From NCBI GenBank assembly GCA_000381565.1, contig KB906725.1, positions 150,515 through 214,514 of the forward strand: a DNA stretch of 64,000 bases, read 5' to 3'. Source of the stretch: Oxalobacteraceae bacterium AB_14 (GTDB lineage Bacteria; Pseudomonadota; Gammaproteobacteria; Burkholderiales; Burkholderiaceae_D). The position numbers and the translations under genes are program-made. The notes beneath the pieces were generated by a model. It did no database searches. It had not been told where the DNA came from and saw only the letters and a list, made by a program, of their open reading frames with translations. Of the stretch, positions 20,671-29,491 are shown piece after piece (the first letter of the stretch is position 1; every line of letters starts with the position of its first letter).

Positions 20671-22494
20671 ATGATCCAGGCTGCTTTCCCCAAACTGCTG
20701 CGCTCGCAGATCGCGTTCGACATCGCCCGCACCATCCGCGACGGTTTCGACAAGCACTACCGCTTGTTCCGGCTCACCAGCCAGCAGGCCAAGCAGCATT
20801 TCGAGCAGGGCGCCTGGCGCACCGCGCAGCAGGCCGCGCGCGAACGCATCGATTTCTACGACCGCCGCGTGCAGGAATGCGTGCAGATGCTGGAAGACGA
20901 GTACGACCCGGCCGAGCTGACCGACGAAGTGTGGCGCGAACTCAAGCTGCACTACATCGGCATGCTGTCCGACCACAAGCAGCCCGAGCTGGCCGAGACC
21001 TTCTTCAACTCGGTCTGCTGCAACATCCTGCACCGCCGCTACTTCCACAACGAATTCATCTTCGTGCGCCCGGTGGTCTCCACCGAGTACATCGAAACCG
21101 AGGAAATCGCGCCGACCTACCGCGTCTACTACCCCGGCACCGACGGCCTGCACTACACGCTCAAGCGCATCATCACCAACTTCCAGCTGGCCACCCGGTT
21201 CGCCAACCTGACGCGCGACGTGGCGCAGATCGAAGGCCGGCTGCGCACGCTGTTCGGCGGCATCAAGCTCGAGCCCAACCACCAGATCCATGTGCTGTCG
21301 AGCCTGTTCTTCCGCAACAAGGGCGCCTACATCGTCGGCAAGGGCATCAACGGCAACAAGGAATATCCGTTTGTCGTGCCGATCCTGCACAACAAGCACG
21401 GCGAGCTGATACTCGACACCGTGCTGTTCGACCACGAGCAGATCACGGTCCTGTTCTCGTTCACGCGCGCCTACTTCCTGGTCGACATGGAAGTGCCGTC
21501 GGCCTACGTGCAGTTCCTGCGCACGCTGCTGCCGCGCAAGCCGCGCAGCGAGATCTACACCATCCTCGGCCTTCAAAAGCAGGGCAAGACGCTGTTCTAC
21601 CGCGACTACCTGCAGCACCTCAAGCATTCGTCCGACCTGTTCGACATCGCGCCCGGCATCCGCGGCCTGGTGATGCTGGTGTTCGCGCTGCCGTCGTTCC
21701 CGTATGTGTTCAAGGTCATCAAGGATTTCTTCCCTGCGCCCAAGGAAACCACGCGCGCGCTGATCAAGGAAAAATACCTGCTGGTCAAGCACCACGACCG
21801 CGTCGGCCGCATGGCCGACACGCTGGAATACTCCAACGTCGCCTTCCCGCGCCACCGCTTCAGCGAAGAGCTGATCGCCGAGCTCAAGCATTTCGTGCCT
21901 TCGCTGCTGGAAGAGGAAGGCGACCAGCTCGTCATCAAGCACCTGTACATCGAGCGGCGCATGGTGCCGCTCAACATGTGGCTGACCAACGCCGACAACG
22001 ACCACGACGAGCTGCAGATCGAACACGGCGTGCTGGAGTACGGCAACGCCATCAAGGAACTGGTGGCCGCCAACATCTTCCCCGGCGACATGCTGTACAA
22101 GAACTTCGGCGTCACGCGCCACCAGCGCGTGGTGTTCTACGACTACGACGAAATCGAATACATCACCGACTGCAATTTCCGCGTGATCCCGCAAGCCCGC
22201 ACGGAGGAGGAAGAAATGGCCTCCGAGCCGTGGTACCCGATCGGCAAGTACGACGTCTTCCCCGAGCAGTTCGGCCGCTTCCTGCTGGGCAACGCCAAGA
22301 TCCGAAAATATTTCATGAAGCACCACAGCGACCTGCTGACGCAAGCCTGGTGGCAGGCGCGCAAGCAGCGCATACTCGAAGGCCATGTGGAAGACGTATT
22401 CCCGTATCCGCAGCACATCCGTTTTTGCAATCAGCACACCACCCCACCGGCGGCAATCCAGCCGCCATTTATGGAGACTCTAGAAAATGAATGA
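20671..22494 (+). CDS. aceK: Isocitrate dehydrogenase kinase/phosphatase
   Basis: A bifunctional enzyme that phosphorylates and dephosphorylates isocitrate dehydrogenase, setting the split between the TCA cycle and the glyoxylate bypass. At 607 residues it spans the whole AceK family, from [20 protein letters not shown] at the N-terminus through a kinase-like C-terminal half ([27 protein letters not shown]-like and [12 protein letters not shown] blocks). It usually sits with aceBA. Here it lies inside a leucine-degradation operon and overlaps the thiolase gene by 8 bp, tying the bypass switch to a pathway that yields acetyl-CoA. Confidence 0.96.
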   Translation: MIQAAFPKLLRSQIAFDIARTIRDGFDKHYRLFRLTSQQAKQHFEQGAWRTAQQAARERIDFYDRRVQECVQMLEDEYDPAELTDEVWRELKLHYIGMLSDHKQPELAETFFNSVCCNILHRRYFHNEFIFVRPVVSTEYIETEEIAPTYRVYYPGTDGLHYTLKRIITNFQLATRFANLTRDVAQIEGRLRTLFGGIKLEPNHQIHVLSSLFFRNKGAYIVGKGINGNKEYPFVVPILHNKHGELILDTVLFDHEQITVLFSFTRAYFLVDMEVPSAYVQFLRTLLPRKPRSEIYTILGLQKQGKTLFYRDYLQHLKHSSDLFDIAPGIRGLVMLVFALPSFPYVFKVIKDFFPAPKETTRALIKEKYLLVKHHDRVGRMADTLEYSNVAFPRHRFSEELIAELKHFVPSLLEEEGDQLVIKHLYIERRMVPLNMWLTNADNDHDELQIEHGVLEYGNAIKELVAANIFPGDMLYKNFGVTRHQRVVFYDYDEIEYITDCNFRVIPQARTEEEEMASEPWYPIGKYDVFPEQFGRFLLGNAKIRKYFMKHHSDLLTQAWWQARKQRILEGHVEDVFPYPQHIRFCNQHTTPPAAIQPPFMETLENE

Positions 22495-23686
22495 TCCTAT
22501 CGTAATCGTCGGTGCAGCCCGCACCCCCATGGGCGCCTTCCAGGGCGACTTCTCCGGCAAGGTCGCGCACGACCTGGGCGCCGTCGCGATCCAGGCCGCC
22601 GTCGAACGCTCCGGCATCGATGGCAAGCTGGTCGAGCACGTCTACTTCGGCAACTGCCTGATGGCGGGCCAGGGCCAGGCGCCGGCGCGCCAGGCGCTGT
22701 TGAAAGCCGGCCTGCCGACCTCGACCGGCGCGGTCACGCTGTCCAAGATGTGCGGTTCGGCCATGCAGGCCGCGATCTTCGCGCACGACCAGCTGGTCGC
22801 GGGCAGCGCCGAAGTGGTGATCGCCGGCGGCATGGAATCGATGACCAACGCGCCCTACCTGGTGCCGAAGGCGCGCGGCGGCTACCGCATCGGCCACGGC
22901 ATGCTGTTCGACCACATGATGTACGACGGCCTGGAAGACGCCTACTCGCGCAACGAGAAAACCGGCGAAGGCCGCTCGATGGGCACCTTCGCCGAAGAGT
23001 GCTCGGCCAAGTACGAGTTCACCCGCGAAGCGCAGGACAACTTCGCCATCGAATCGGTCAAGCGCGCGCAGGCCGCCACCAACGAAGGCTGGTTCAAGTG
23101 GGAAATCGCGCCGGTCACCGTGACCAGCCGCGCCGGCGACACCGTCATCGACAAGGATGAAGGCCCGCTCAAGGCCAAGATCGACAAGATCCCGACCCTG
23201 CGCGCCGCGTTCAAGAAGGACGGCACCATCACCGCCGCCTCGTCGTCGTCGATCAATGACGGCGCCGCCGCGCTGGTGATGATGCGCGAATCGACCGCCA
23301 AGAAACTGGGCCTGACCGTGATCGCCAAGATCCACGGCCACGCCACCTTCGCGCAAGAGCCCAACCTGTTCACCACCGCACCGATCGGCGCGGTCGAAAA
23401 GCTGTACAAGAAAATCGGCTGGGGCACCAAGGACGTCGACCTGTTCGAGATCAACGAAGCGTTCGCCGCGGTGCCGATGGCCGCCATGCGCGACCTCGAC
23501 ATCCCGCACGACAAGGTCAACATCCACGGCGGCGCCTGCGCGCTGGGCCACCCGATCGGCGCCTCCGGCGCGCGCATCATCGTCACCCTGATCGGCGCGC
23601 TCAAGCGCACCGGCGGCAAGAAGGGCGTGGCGGCGCTGTGCATCGGCGGCGGCGAAGCGACCGCGATGGCCATCGAACTGGCGTAA
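22487..23686 (+). CDS. Acetyl-CoA C-acyltransferase (thiolase)
   Basis: A 399-residue degradative/biosynthetic thiolase. The acyl-accepting cysteine is Cys89 in [11 protein letters not shown]; the His of [16 protein letters not shown] and the C-terminal Cys in [11 protein letters not shown] complete the active site. In this operon it probably cleaves acetoacetyl-CoA formed after HMG-CoA lyase, or 2-methylacetoacetyl-CoA from isoleucine. It overlaps aceK by 8 bp. No acetoacetate-activating CoA-transferase or synthetase gene is present in the window. Confidence 0.93.
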   Translation: MNDPIVIVGAARTPMGAFQGDFSGKVAHDLGAVAIQAAVERSGIDGKLVEHVYFGNCLMAGQGQAPARQALLKAGLPTSTGAVTLSKMCGSAMQAAIFAHDQLVAGSAEVVIAGGMESMTNAPYLVPKARGGYRIGHGMLFDHMMYDGLEDAYSRNEKTGEGRSMGTFAEECSAKYEFTREAQDNFAIESVKRAQAATNEGWFKWEIAPVTVTSRAGDTVIDKDEGPLKAKIDKIPTLRAAFKKDGTITAASSSSINDGAAALVMMRESTAKKLGLTVIAKIHGHATFAQEPNLFTTAPIGAVEKLYKKIGWGTKDVDLFEINEAFAAVPMAAMRDLDIPHDKVNIHGGACALGHPIGASGARIIVTLIGALKRTGGKKGVAALCIGGGEATAMAIELA

Positions 23687-23690
23687 GCGG

Positions 23691-24359
23691 ATGGCGACGG
23701 CACTGATCATCGGCGCCTCGCGCGGCATCGGCCTGGAACTGGTGCGCCAGTACCTGGCCGACGGCTGGCGCGTGATCGCCACCGCGCGCAAGGCGGAAGA
23801 CATCGACGCGCTGGCCGCGATGGGCGCCGAGGCCCACGGGCTGGATGTGACCAACGTCGAGGCCGTTGCGGGGCTGGGCTGGAAGCTGGACGGCGAGGAG
23901 CTCAACGTGGCCATCCTCAACGCCGGCGTGTACGGCCCGCGCCACGACGGCTTCCCGCTGCAGACCGATTTCGACACGGTGATGCACACCAACGTGCTGG
24001 CGGCGATGCGGCTGCTGCCGATCATCGCGCCGATGGTGTGCGCGACGCGCGGCAAGCTGGCGGTGCTGTCGTCGAAGATGGGCTCGCTCAGCGAGCGCGG
24101 CAATCCCACCGGCTCGCTGTACCGGGCCAGCAAGGCGGCGCTCAACTCGGTGCTGATCGACACGGCGCTCAGCTTCGGCAAGCAGGGCGCCACTTGCGTC
24201 GCCCTGCATCCGGGCTGGGTGCGCACGGACATGGGAGGCGGCGACGCCGATCTCCCGGTGGAACAAAGCGCGGCAGGCCTGCGCGCAACGATCAACGGAT
24301 TGCCCGCCTCCGAAGTCGCCGTCTACCGCAACTACGACGGCGCGGAAATCGGCTGGTAA
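23691..24359 (+). CDS. Short-chain dehydrogenase/reductase
   Basis: A 222-residue SDR with the nucleotide-binding GASRGIG motif at residues 8-14, NAG (ILNAGVYGP), a catalytic Ser in VLSSKMGSL and the YxxxK pair in SLYRASKAALN. GWVRTDMGG follows, typical of the CsgA/sniffer-like short SDRs. It starts four bases after the thiolase stop in the acyl-CoA operon, so a hydroxyacyl or aldehyde substrate is possible; the substrate cannot be read from the sequence. Confidence 0.88.
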   Translation: MATALIIGASRGIGLELVRQYLADGWRVIATARKAEDIDALAAMGAEAHGLDVTNVEAVAGLGWKLDGEELNVAILNAGVYGPRHDGFPLQTDFDTVMHTNVLAAMRLLPIIAPMVCATRGKLAVLSSKMGSLSERGNPTGSLYRASKAALNSVLIDTALSFGKQGATCVALHPGWVRTDMGGGDADLPVEQSAAGLRATINGLPASEVAVYRNYDGAEIGW

Positions 24360-24376
24360 ACCCCGCATGGCCAGGC

Positions 24377-24406
24377 AGGGTCGGACCCCGTACGGGGTCT
24401 GACCCT
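24377..24406. repeat. 30-bp perfect palindromic element
   Basis: AGGGTC-GGACCCCG and its inverted partner CGGGGTCTGACCCT face each other around the centre GTAC, with a single internal mismatch. It lies in the 84-bp gap between the SDR and acyl-CoA dehydrogenase genes. The GGGTC(A/G)GA core resembles the GTCGGAGTCAGA just outside the RAYT element at 5461, so a related mobile palindrome is possible. Confidence 0.65.
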
Positions 24407-24443
24407 TGCGACGGTTTGCGGGTTAACAATAAAACGAGACAAT

Positions 24444-25571
24444 ATGATACTGAGCGAAGAACACGAAATGATACGCGACGCCCTGCGCACGTTTGCGCGG
24501 GAGCGCCTGGCGCCCAACGCCGCCCGCTGGGACAAGGAGCATCACTTCCCGAAAGAGGAGCTGAAGGAGCTGGCCGCGCTGGGCGCGTTCGGCGTCGCGG
24601 TGCCGGAGGCGCTGGGCGGCGCCGGCATGGACTACGTGTCGCTCGCGCTGGTATTGGAGGAGATCGCGGCCGGCGACGGCGGCACCTCCACCATCATCTC
24701 CGTCAACAACTGCCCGGTGTGCAGCATCGCGATGATGTACGCCAACGACAAGCAGAAACAGCAGTGGCTGCGTCCGCTGGCACAGGGCGAGATGCTGGGC
24801 GCCTTCTGCCTGACCGAGCCGCACACCGGCAGCGACGCCGCCGCGCTGCGCACCACCGCCACCCGCGATGGCGACGAGTACGTGATCAACGGCGTCAAGC
24901 AATTCATCACCAGCGGCAAGTATGCGGACGTGGCGATCGTCATGGCGGTCACCGACAAGGCGGCCGGCAAGAAGGGCATCAGCGCGTTCTGGGTGCCGAC
25001 CTCGGCGCCGGGCTACATCGTGGCGGGGCTGGAACAGAAGATGGGCCAGCACTCATCGGACACGGCGCAGATCCTGTTCGAGAACTGCCGCATCCCGGCG
25101 GAGAATTTGATCGGCGAAGAAGGCCAGGGTTACAAGATCGCCTTGTCCGGCCTGGAGGGCGGCCGCATCGGCATCGCCTCGCAGGCGGTGGGCATGGCGC
25201 GCGCCGCGTATGAAGCGGCGCTGGCGTATGCGCGCGAGCGTGAAAGCTTCGGCAAGCCGATCTTCGAGCACCAGGCGGTGCAGTTCCGCCTGTCGGACAT
25301 GGCGACGCAGATCGAAGCGGCGCGCCAGCTGATCCGTCATGCGGCCTCGATGAAGGATGCGGGTTTGCCGTGCCTGAAGGAAGCGGCGATGGCCAAGCTG
25401 TTCGCGTCCGAGATGGCGGAGAAGGTTTGCTCCGACGCCATCCAGGTGCACGGCGGCTACGGCTACGTGTCGGATTTCCCGGTCGAGCGCATCTACCGCG
25501 ACGTGCGCGTGTGCCAGATCTACGAAGGCACCAGCGACATCCAGAAACTGCTGATCGCCCGCGCGCTGTAA
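24444..25571 (+). CDS. Acyl-CoA dehydrogenase (short/branched-chain type)
   Basis: A 375-residue flavoprotein. Motifs are CLTEPHTGSDAAALRT, QFITSGKYADVAI, and the canonical C-terminal catalytic Glu in QIYEGTSDIQKLL, unlike Ivd at 19420. Its QVHGGYGYVSDFPVERIYRD block is common in short-chain, isobutyryl- and 2-methylbutyryl-CoA dehydrogenases. It probably handles the valine or isoleucine branch or short straight-chain acyl-CoA. It is the last gene of the operon, and a cluster of REP-like hairpins follows. Confidence 0.92.
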   Translation: MILSEEHEMIRDALRTFARERLAPNAARWDKEHHFPKEELKELAALGAFGVAVPEALGGAGMDYVSLALVLEEIAAGDGGTSTIISVNNCPVCSIAMMYANDKQKQQWLRPLAQGEMLGAFCLTEPHTGSDAAALRTTATRDGDEYVINGVKQFITSGKYADVAIVMAVTDKAAGKKGISAFWVPTSAPGYIVAGLEQKMGQHSSDTAQILFENCRIPAENLIGEEGQGYKIALSGLEGGRIGIASQAVGMARAAYEAALAYARERESFGKPIFEHQAVQFRLSDMATQIEAARQLIRHAASMKDAGLPCLKEAAMAKLFASEMAEKVCSDAIQVHGGYGYVSDFPVERIYRDVRVCQIYEGTSDIQKLLIARAL

Positions 25572-25575
25572 CCCC

Positions 25576-25750
25576 CGTCATTCCACCCACTGGGCGGAAT
25601 GACTTCCCGCGAAAGCGGGAATCCATACTGAGCTTGCTCCTGAGGCGTTCTATGGATTCCCGCCTACGCGGGAATGACGAGGCGGCCTCAATGCCGTCAT
25701 TCCCGCGCACGCGGCGGTCCGCCGGTGCGGAATCCATAGTCAGCTTGCTT
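25576..25750. repeat. REP-like hairpin cluster, copy 3 (three units)
   Basis: The cluster has three parts: a variant hairpin around CGTCATTCCACCC/GGCGGAATGAC; a complete pair (TTCCCGC-GAAA-GCGGGAA, then a spacer with CTGAGCTTGC, then ATTCCCGCCTACGCGGGAAT); and a degenerate unit from 25694. It fills the space between convergent genes, and the last unit supplies the stop codon of the flavin reductase gene. Confidence 0.85.
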
Positions 25751-26330
25751 TACCCACCGGCTCCACAACAACCTTTTCGCCGATGGCGTAGAAGGTGCCG
25801 CCGGCGATGTAGTGCAGGCTGCGCCAGGCCGGGCCGGCCGATTCGAATTCCCAGTGGCCGTTGCGGAACACGCGGACATCGGCATACGCGGCGACCACTT
25901 CGCCAATGAACAGGTCGTAGGTCTGCTGGTTGTGCGGCTCAGGGACCACTTTGCAGATCAGCCACCCTGAACAACCCACCACCAGCGGCGTTGCCTGACC
26001 TTCGGCATGGAACAACTCCACGCCGCACTTGGCCAGCTTGTCCGGCGTATCGGCCAGGCTCATGCTGCCGACCGCGTAGGTCAGATCGATCTGCGCCATA
26101 TTCGGCACCTGTATCGCGAAATGGCCGCTCTGCTCGACCAGCCCACGCGTGCTGGTGGCCTTGTCCAGCACCACCGTGACCTTGGGCGGCATGAAATCCA
26201 GCGCGCACGACCAGGCCGCCGCCATCACATCCGTGACGCCGTCGTGCGTGGCCGAGACCAGCACCGTCGGGCCGTGGTTCAACAAGCGGTAGGCTTTTTC
26301 CAGTTCGACTGGCAGCACATTCAAGTCCAA
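25740..26330 (-). CDS. Flavin reductase family protein (FMN-binding split barrel)
   Basis: A 196-residue protein of the flavin-reductase/FMN split-barrel family. It shows an N-terminal GPTVLVSATHDG block, NVMAAAW-like DVMAAAWSCALDF, and GHFAIQVPN. Translation probably starts at the TTG directly after the arsH stop (TAATTG, zero spacing), so it is coupled to arsH as the last gene of the ars operon. It may supply reduced flavin to ArsH or reduce an organoarsenical; this is inference. The final codons (GKAS-stop) lie inside a REP-like unit. Confidence 0.85.
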   Translation of the reverse strand: MDLNVLPVELEKAYRLLNHGPTVLVSATHDGVTDVMAAAWSCALDFMPPKVTVVLDKATSTRGLVEQSGHFAIQVPNMAQIDLTYAVGSMSLADTPDKLAKCGVELFHAEGQATPLVVGCSGWLICKVVPEPHNQQTYDLFIGEVVAAYADVRVFRNGHWEFESAGPAWRSLHYIAGGTFYAIGEKVVVEPVGKAS

Positions 26331-27035
26331 TTAAATCTTCCCCAGTTGTCGATTGATCGCCTTCACCGAACGCTCGTTGCGCTCGCTGTAACGGTCCGTC
26401 AGGTAATCGCTGCGCCCGCGCAAGAGCAAGGTCATCTTGTACAGCTCCTCCATCACATCCACTACCCGTTCATAATAGCCTGAAGGACGCATGCGGCCGG
26501 CGTCGTCGAATTCCTTGTAGGCCATCGGCACCGACGACTGGTTGGGTATCGTGAACATGCGCATCCAGCGCCCCAGCAGCCGCATCGTGTTGACCACGTT
26601 GAACGACTGCGATCCGCCGCACACCTGCATCACGGCCAGCGTGCGTCCCTGGCTGGGACGCAGCGCGCCTTGCTCCAGCGGTATCCAGTCGATCTGGTTC
26701 TTCATCACCGCCGTGATGGCGCCGTGCCGCTCCGGGCTGCACCACACCTGGCCCTCGGACCACAACGACAAGGCGCGCAACTCCTGCACCTTGGGATGGT
26801 CTTCCGGCACGCTGCCCGCCATCGGCAACTCGGTCGGGTCGAAGATTTTCACCTCCGCGCCGAAGTGCTCAAGGATGCGCGCCGCCTCTTCGGTCAGGAA
26901 GCGGCTGAACGAACGCTCGCGCAGCGAGCCATACAGCATCAGGATGCGCGGCGGATGATCGAAGTCGCCGACCGGCGCCAGCTTGTCCAGGGTCGGCGTG
27001 TCCAGCAGCGCCGGATTGATGTTGGGCAGATCCAT
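26331..27035 (-). CDS. arsH: Organoarsenical oxidase / NADPH-FMN reductase ArsH
   Basis: A 234-residue flavodoxin-like protein. The FMN phosphate loop is [32 protein letters not shown] and [13 protein letters not shown] are typical of ArsH. ArsH proteins oxidise trivalent methyl- and aryl-arsenicals, giving resistance to organic arsenic. It starts 10 bp after arsB and is followed without a gap by the flavin reductase gene. Confidence 0.95.
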   Translation of the reverse strand: MDLPNINPALLDTPTLDKLAPVGDFDHPPRILMLYGSLRERSFSRFLTEEAARILEHFGAEVKIFDPTELPMAGSVPEDHPKVQELRALSLWSEGQVWCSPERHGAITAVMKNQIDWIPLEQGALRPSQGRTLAVMQVCGGSQSFNVVNTMRLLGRWMRMFTIPNQSSVPMAYKEFDDAGRMRPSGYYERVVDVMEELYKMTLLLRGRSDYLTDRYSERNERSVKAINRQLGKI

Positions 27036-27045
27036 GTTTCCCCTC

Positions 27046-28326
27046 TCAGTTCAAACGCACAGCCAACGCCGCCAGCGTGACCAGCAGCACCGGCAAGGTC
27101 AGGCAGATGCCGACGCGGAAGTAGTAGCCCCAAGAGATCTTGATGCCCTTGTTTTCCAGCACGTGCAGCCACAGCAGCGTGGCCAGGCTGCCGATCGGCG
27201 TGATCTTCGGTCCCAGGTCGCTGCCGATGACGTTGGCGTAGACCATGGCCTCGCGCACCACGCCCTGCGCGCTGGACGCATCGATCGACAGCGCGCCGAT
27301 CAGCACCGTCGGCAGGTTGTTCATGATCGACGACAGGATCGCCGTGATGAAGCCGGTACCCAGCGCAGCGCCCCACACGCCATGCTGCGCGCAGGCGTTG
27401 AGCGCCGCCGTCAGGTAGCCGGTCAGGCCGGCGTTGCGCAGGCCGTACACCACCAGGTACATGCCCAGCGAGAAGACCACGATCTGCCACGGCGCATTGC
27501 CGATCACCTCGCGCGTCGAGATGCGATGGCCGCGCGCCGCCACCAGCAGCAGCATGGCCGCGCCGACGGCCGAGGTGGCGCTGATCGGCACACCCAGATC
27601 CTCCAGCCAGAAGAAGCCGATCAACAACAAGCCCAGCACCCACCAGCCGGTCACGAAGGTCGCGCGGTCGTGGATCGCGTCTTCAGGCCGCTTGACCTGC
27701 GCCAGGTCGTAGTCCGCCGGAATATCGCGGCGGAAGAACCACAGCAGCACCGCCAGCGTGGCCGCCACGGCGACAAAATTCACCGGCACCATCACCGCCG
27801 CATAACGCGCGAAGCTGACGTTGAAGTAGTCGGCCGAGACGATGTTGACCAGGTTGGACACCACCAGCGGCAAGCTGGCCGTGTCGGCGACGAAGCCGGC
27901 CGCCATCACAAACGCCAGCATGGCCTTGCCCGAAAATTTCAGCTCGCGCAGCATGGCGATGACGATGGGCGTGAGGATCAGCGCCGCGCCGTCATTGGCG
28001 AACAGCGCCGACACCGCCGCGCCCAGCAGCACGAACATCGCGAACAGCAGCTTGCCGCTGCCGCGTCCCCAGCGCGCCACGTGCAGCGCGGCCCACTCGA
28101 AGAAGCCGGCCTTGTCCAGCAGCAGGCTGATGATGATGATCGCCACGAAGGTGCCGGTGGCGTTCCATACGATGTGCCACACCACGGGAATATCGCCGAC
28201 GTGGATCACGCCGGCCAGCAGCGCCACGCAGGCGCCGGCCACCGCGCTCCAGCCTATGCCCAGGCCGCGCGGTTGCCAGATGACGAGGGTCAGCGTCGCC
28301 AGGAATATCAGGAAGGCGATCAGCAT
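27046..28326 (-). CDS. arsB: Arsenite efflux transporter ArsB
   Basis: A 426-residue inner-membrane permease of the ArsB/NhaD superfamily with about ten to twelve hydrophobic segments. It exports arsenite or antimonite. The [18 protein letters not shown] and [16 protein letters not shown] repeats are the twin helix-break motifs of the family. The start overlaps the arsC stop by one base (TGATG). No arsA ATPase gene is present, so transport is probably driven by the proton gradient. Confidence 0.95.
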   Translation of the reverse strand: MLIAFLIFLATLTLVIWQPRGLGIGWSAVAGACVALLAGVIHVGDIPVVWHIVWNATGTFVAIIIISLLLDKAGFFEWAALHVARWGRGSGKLLFAMFVLLGAAVSALFANDGAALILTPIVIAMLRELKFSGKAMLAFVMAAGFVADTASLPLVVSNLVNIVSADYFNVSFARYAAVMVPVNFVAVAATLAVLLWFFRRDIPADYDLAQVKRPEDAIHDRATFVTGWWVLGLLLIGFFWLEDLGVPISATSAVGAAMLLLVAARGHRISTREVIGNAPWQIVVFSLGMYLVVYGLRNAGLTGYLTAALNACAQHGVWGAALGTGFITAILSSIMNNLPTVLIGALSIDASSAQGVVREAMVYANVIGSDLGPKITPIGSLATLLWLHVLENKGIKISWGYYFRVGICLTLPVLLVTLAALAVRLN

Positions 28327-28808
28327 CAGGCCACGCTCAGGCCGCCGATGCGGTCCAGCTCCAGCTTGAATGCGGCCTTGTCGGCCGCCAGCTGCGCCAG
28401 CGGCAGGGCCAGGAAGGCCTCGATGCGCGCACGGATGATGCGGTAGGCCAGCTCGAACGCGGTTTCGATTTCTTCATCGGTGCCGACCACATGGCTGGGA
28501 TCGTCCACGCCCCAATGCGTGCGCAGCACCTGGCCCAGGTAGGCAGGGCAAGTCTCGCCGGCCGCGCTGCCGCAGACGGTGATGACGATGTCCGGCGTGA
28601 CCGGCAAGTCGCTCCACGATTTGCTGTAATAGCCCTCGGTGGAAATCCCCTTGCGGGTGAGCAACGCCACCGCGCGCGGATGCAAGGCACCGGCAGGCTG
28701 GCTGCCGGCGCTGATCGCGCGCCAGCCCCGCGGCGCCAGATGGTTGAAGACACCTTCGCTCAACACCGAGCGGCAGGAATTACCGGTACAGAGAAACAGA
28801 ACATTCAT
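28326..28808 (-). CDS. arsC: Arsenate reductase, thioredoxin-coupled (LMW-PTP fold)
   Basis: A 160-residue reductase of arsenate to arsenite. The phosphatase-like P loop C7-TGNSC-R13 is at the N-terminus ([14 protein letters not shown]). The two redox cysteines Cys79 (VITVCGSA) and Cys87 (GETCPAY) match the Bacillus/Staphylococcus thioredoxin-dependent type. The start is ATG 28808, which overlaps the arsR stop as ATGA; a GTG nine bases upstream is less likely. Confidence 0.94.
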   Translation of the reverse strand: MNVLFLCTGNSCRSVLSEGVFNHLAPRGWRAISAGSQPAGALHPRAVALLTRKGISTEGYYSKSWSDLPVTPDIVITVCGSAAGETCPAYLGQVLRTHWGVDDPSHVVGTDEEIETAFELAYRIIRARIEAFLALPLAQLAADKAAFKLELDRIGGLSVA

Positions 28809-29119
28809 GGGGAGCACTCATTGACGCCGCAGGGCAGGCCGCCGCAGCAGTTTTCGGTCAGGAATCCGATCAGGCCATTCATGGCGCCCACATCGGCCGT
28901 ATAGATAACGAAGCGTCCATCCTGGCGTGAGCCGACCATGCCGGCATGACTCAGCTCCTTCAGGTGAAACGACAGCGACGACGGCGAAATATCGAGCCGT
29001 TCGCCGATTTTGCTGGCCGCCATGCCTTCCGGCCCCACCTGCACCAGCAGGCGGAACACGGCCAACCGGCTGTCCTGGGCCAGTGACGACAGGGCCGCCA
29101 GAGCTTGTTTAGTATCCAT
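28805..29119 (-). CDS. arsR: Arsenic-responsive repressor ArsR
   Basis: A 104-residue ArsR/SmtB winged-helix repressor (DISPSSLSFHLKELSHAGMV is the recognition region). The classic CVC box in the recognition helix is missing. Instead, cysteines cluster at the C-terminus (Cys91, Cys92, Cys97, Cys102 in [15 protein letters not shown]), resembling the site described for Acidithiobacillus ArsR. It is the first gene of the ars operon and presumably autoregulated through the operator at 29150. Confidence 0.93.
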   Translation of the reverse strand: MDTKQALAALSSLAQDSRLAVFRLLVQVGPEGMAASKIGERLDISPSSLSFHLKELSHAGMVGSRQDGRFVIYTADVGAMNGLIGFLTENCCGGLPCGVNECSP

Positions 29120-29125
29120 GCCGCC

Positions 29126-29165
29126 ATGCTAGCATAAACGATTCGACACTTCAAATAATATTGAA
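29126..29165 (-). promoter_or_regulatory. ars operon promoter and ArsR operator
   Basis: On the minus strand -35 TTGAAG (29154-29149) and -10 TAGCAT (29131-29126) are 17 bp apart. An inverted repeat TTCAA-ATAATA-TTGAA at 29150-29165 overlaps the -35, fitting repression by ArsR, whose gene starts 7 bp further on. Confidence 0.7.
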
Positions 29166-29178
29166 ATGATTCGGCAAT

Positions 29179-29206
29179 AAAAAAAAGCCCGCATCTCAGC
29201 GGGCTT
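29179..29206 (-). terminator. Strong Rho-independent terminator
   Basis: AAGCCCGC and GCGGGCTT pair over 8 bp with a 6-base loop, and eight T follow on the minus strand. It lies between the non-coding RNA candidate and the ars promoter, insulating the two. Confidence 0.9.
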
Positions 29207-29452
29207 CGTTCCAATGTATTACCAATGCTTTAATCGTATGCCGGGGTCCAGTGCTATCTGCAAAGTGACTCCAGAGTCTCGGGCGCCCATGCTATCTGCG
29301 TGGTGCCCCCAACGTGTAAATCGACCATCGTATCCGGAATTACAACTCCAGGGCTTGCGTCAACTGCGGTTCGGTCTTACACATATCGAACTGCGCGCTC
29401 CTCTTGGATGTGGGACTGTTTTCCGGGATTCCTCCCGCACAACCTCAACCAC
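29180..29452 (-). ncRNA. Structured small RNA candidate, family not recognised
   Basis: About 270 nt on the minus strand between a promoter-like site (29459-29464) and a strong terminator. Several features support folding. CGGGA-GGAA-UCCCG is a stem with a GNRA-type loop, enclosed by GGUUGUG/CACAUCC. GCAGUUCG pairs with CGAACCGC, and that loop holds GUGUAA, which can pair with UUACAC about 50 nt downstream as a pseudoknot. GACUC-UG-GAGUC may form a small hairpin. GCAGAUAGCA occurs twice. No open frame of note or tRNA, tmRNA, SRP or RNase P signature was seen. It is not a leader of arsR, because a terminator and a separate ars promoter intervene. Confidence 0.5.
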
Positions 29453-29458
29453 GGACGT

Positions 29459-29491
29459 AGTGTAACACAGTTATTTGTGCGACGCACAAAT
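29459..29491 (-). promoter_or_regulatory. Promoter with overlapping 19-bp inverted repeat, upstream of the RNA candidate
   Basis: TGTTACACT read on minus gives an extended -10 (TG plus TACACT at 29464-29459). A perfect inverted repeat ATTTGTGC-GAC-GCACAAAT at 29473-29491 covers the -35 zone and the stop codon of the gene at 29491. It looks like an operator for whatever controls the RNA. Confidence 0.5.

Noticed and set aside
19396..22437. Open frame of about 1000 codons on the minus strand opposite ivd and aceK
   Set aside because: It spans two well-defined plus-strand genes and has the low-complexity composition of an antisense shadow. The same applies to long frames opposite gltB (3596-5404), tex (13536-15554), mccB (46895-48763) and mccA (54632-56950).
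29180..29452. tmRNA, SRP RNA, RNase P RNA or 6S RNA identity for the RNA candidate
   Set aside because: No tRNA-like T-arm or CCA end, no SRP tetraloop motif, and no RNase P core words were found, and the pattern does not match 6S RNA as remembered. It is left as unknown.
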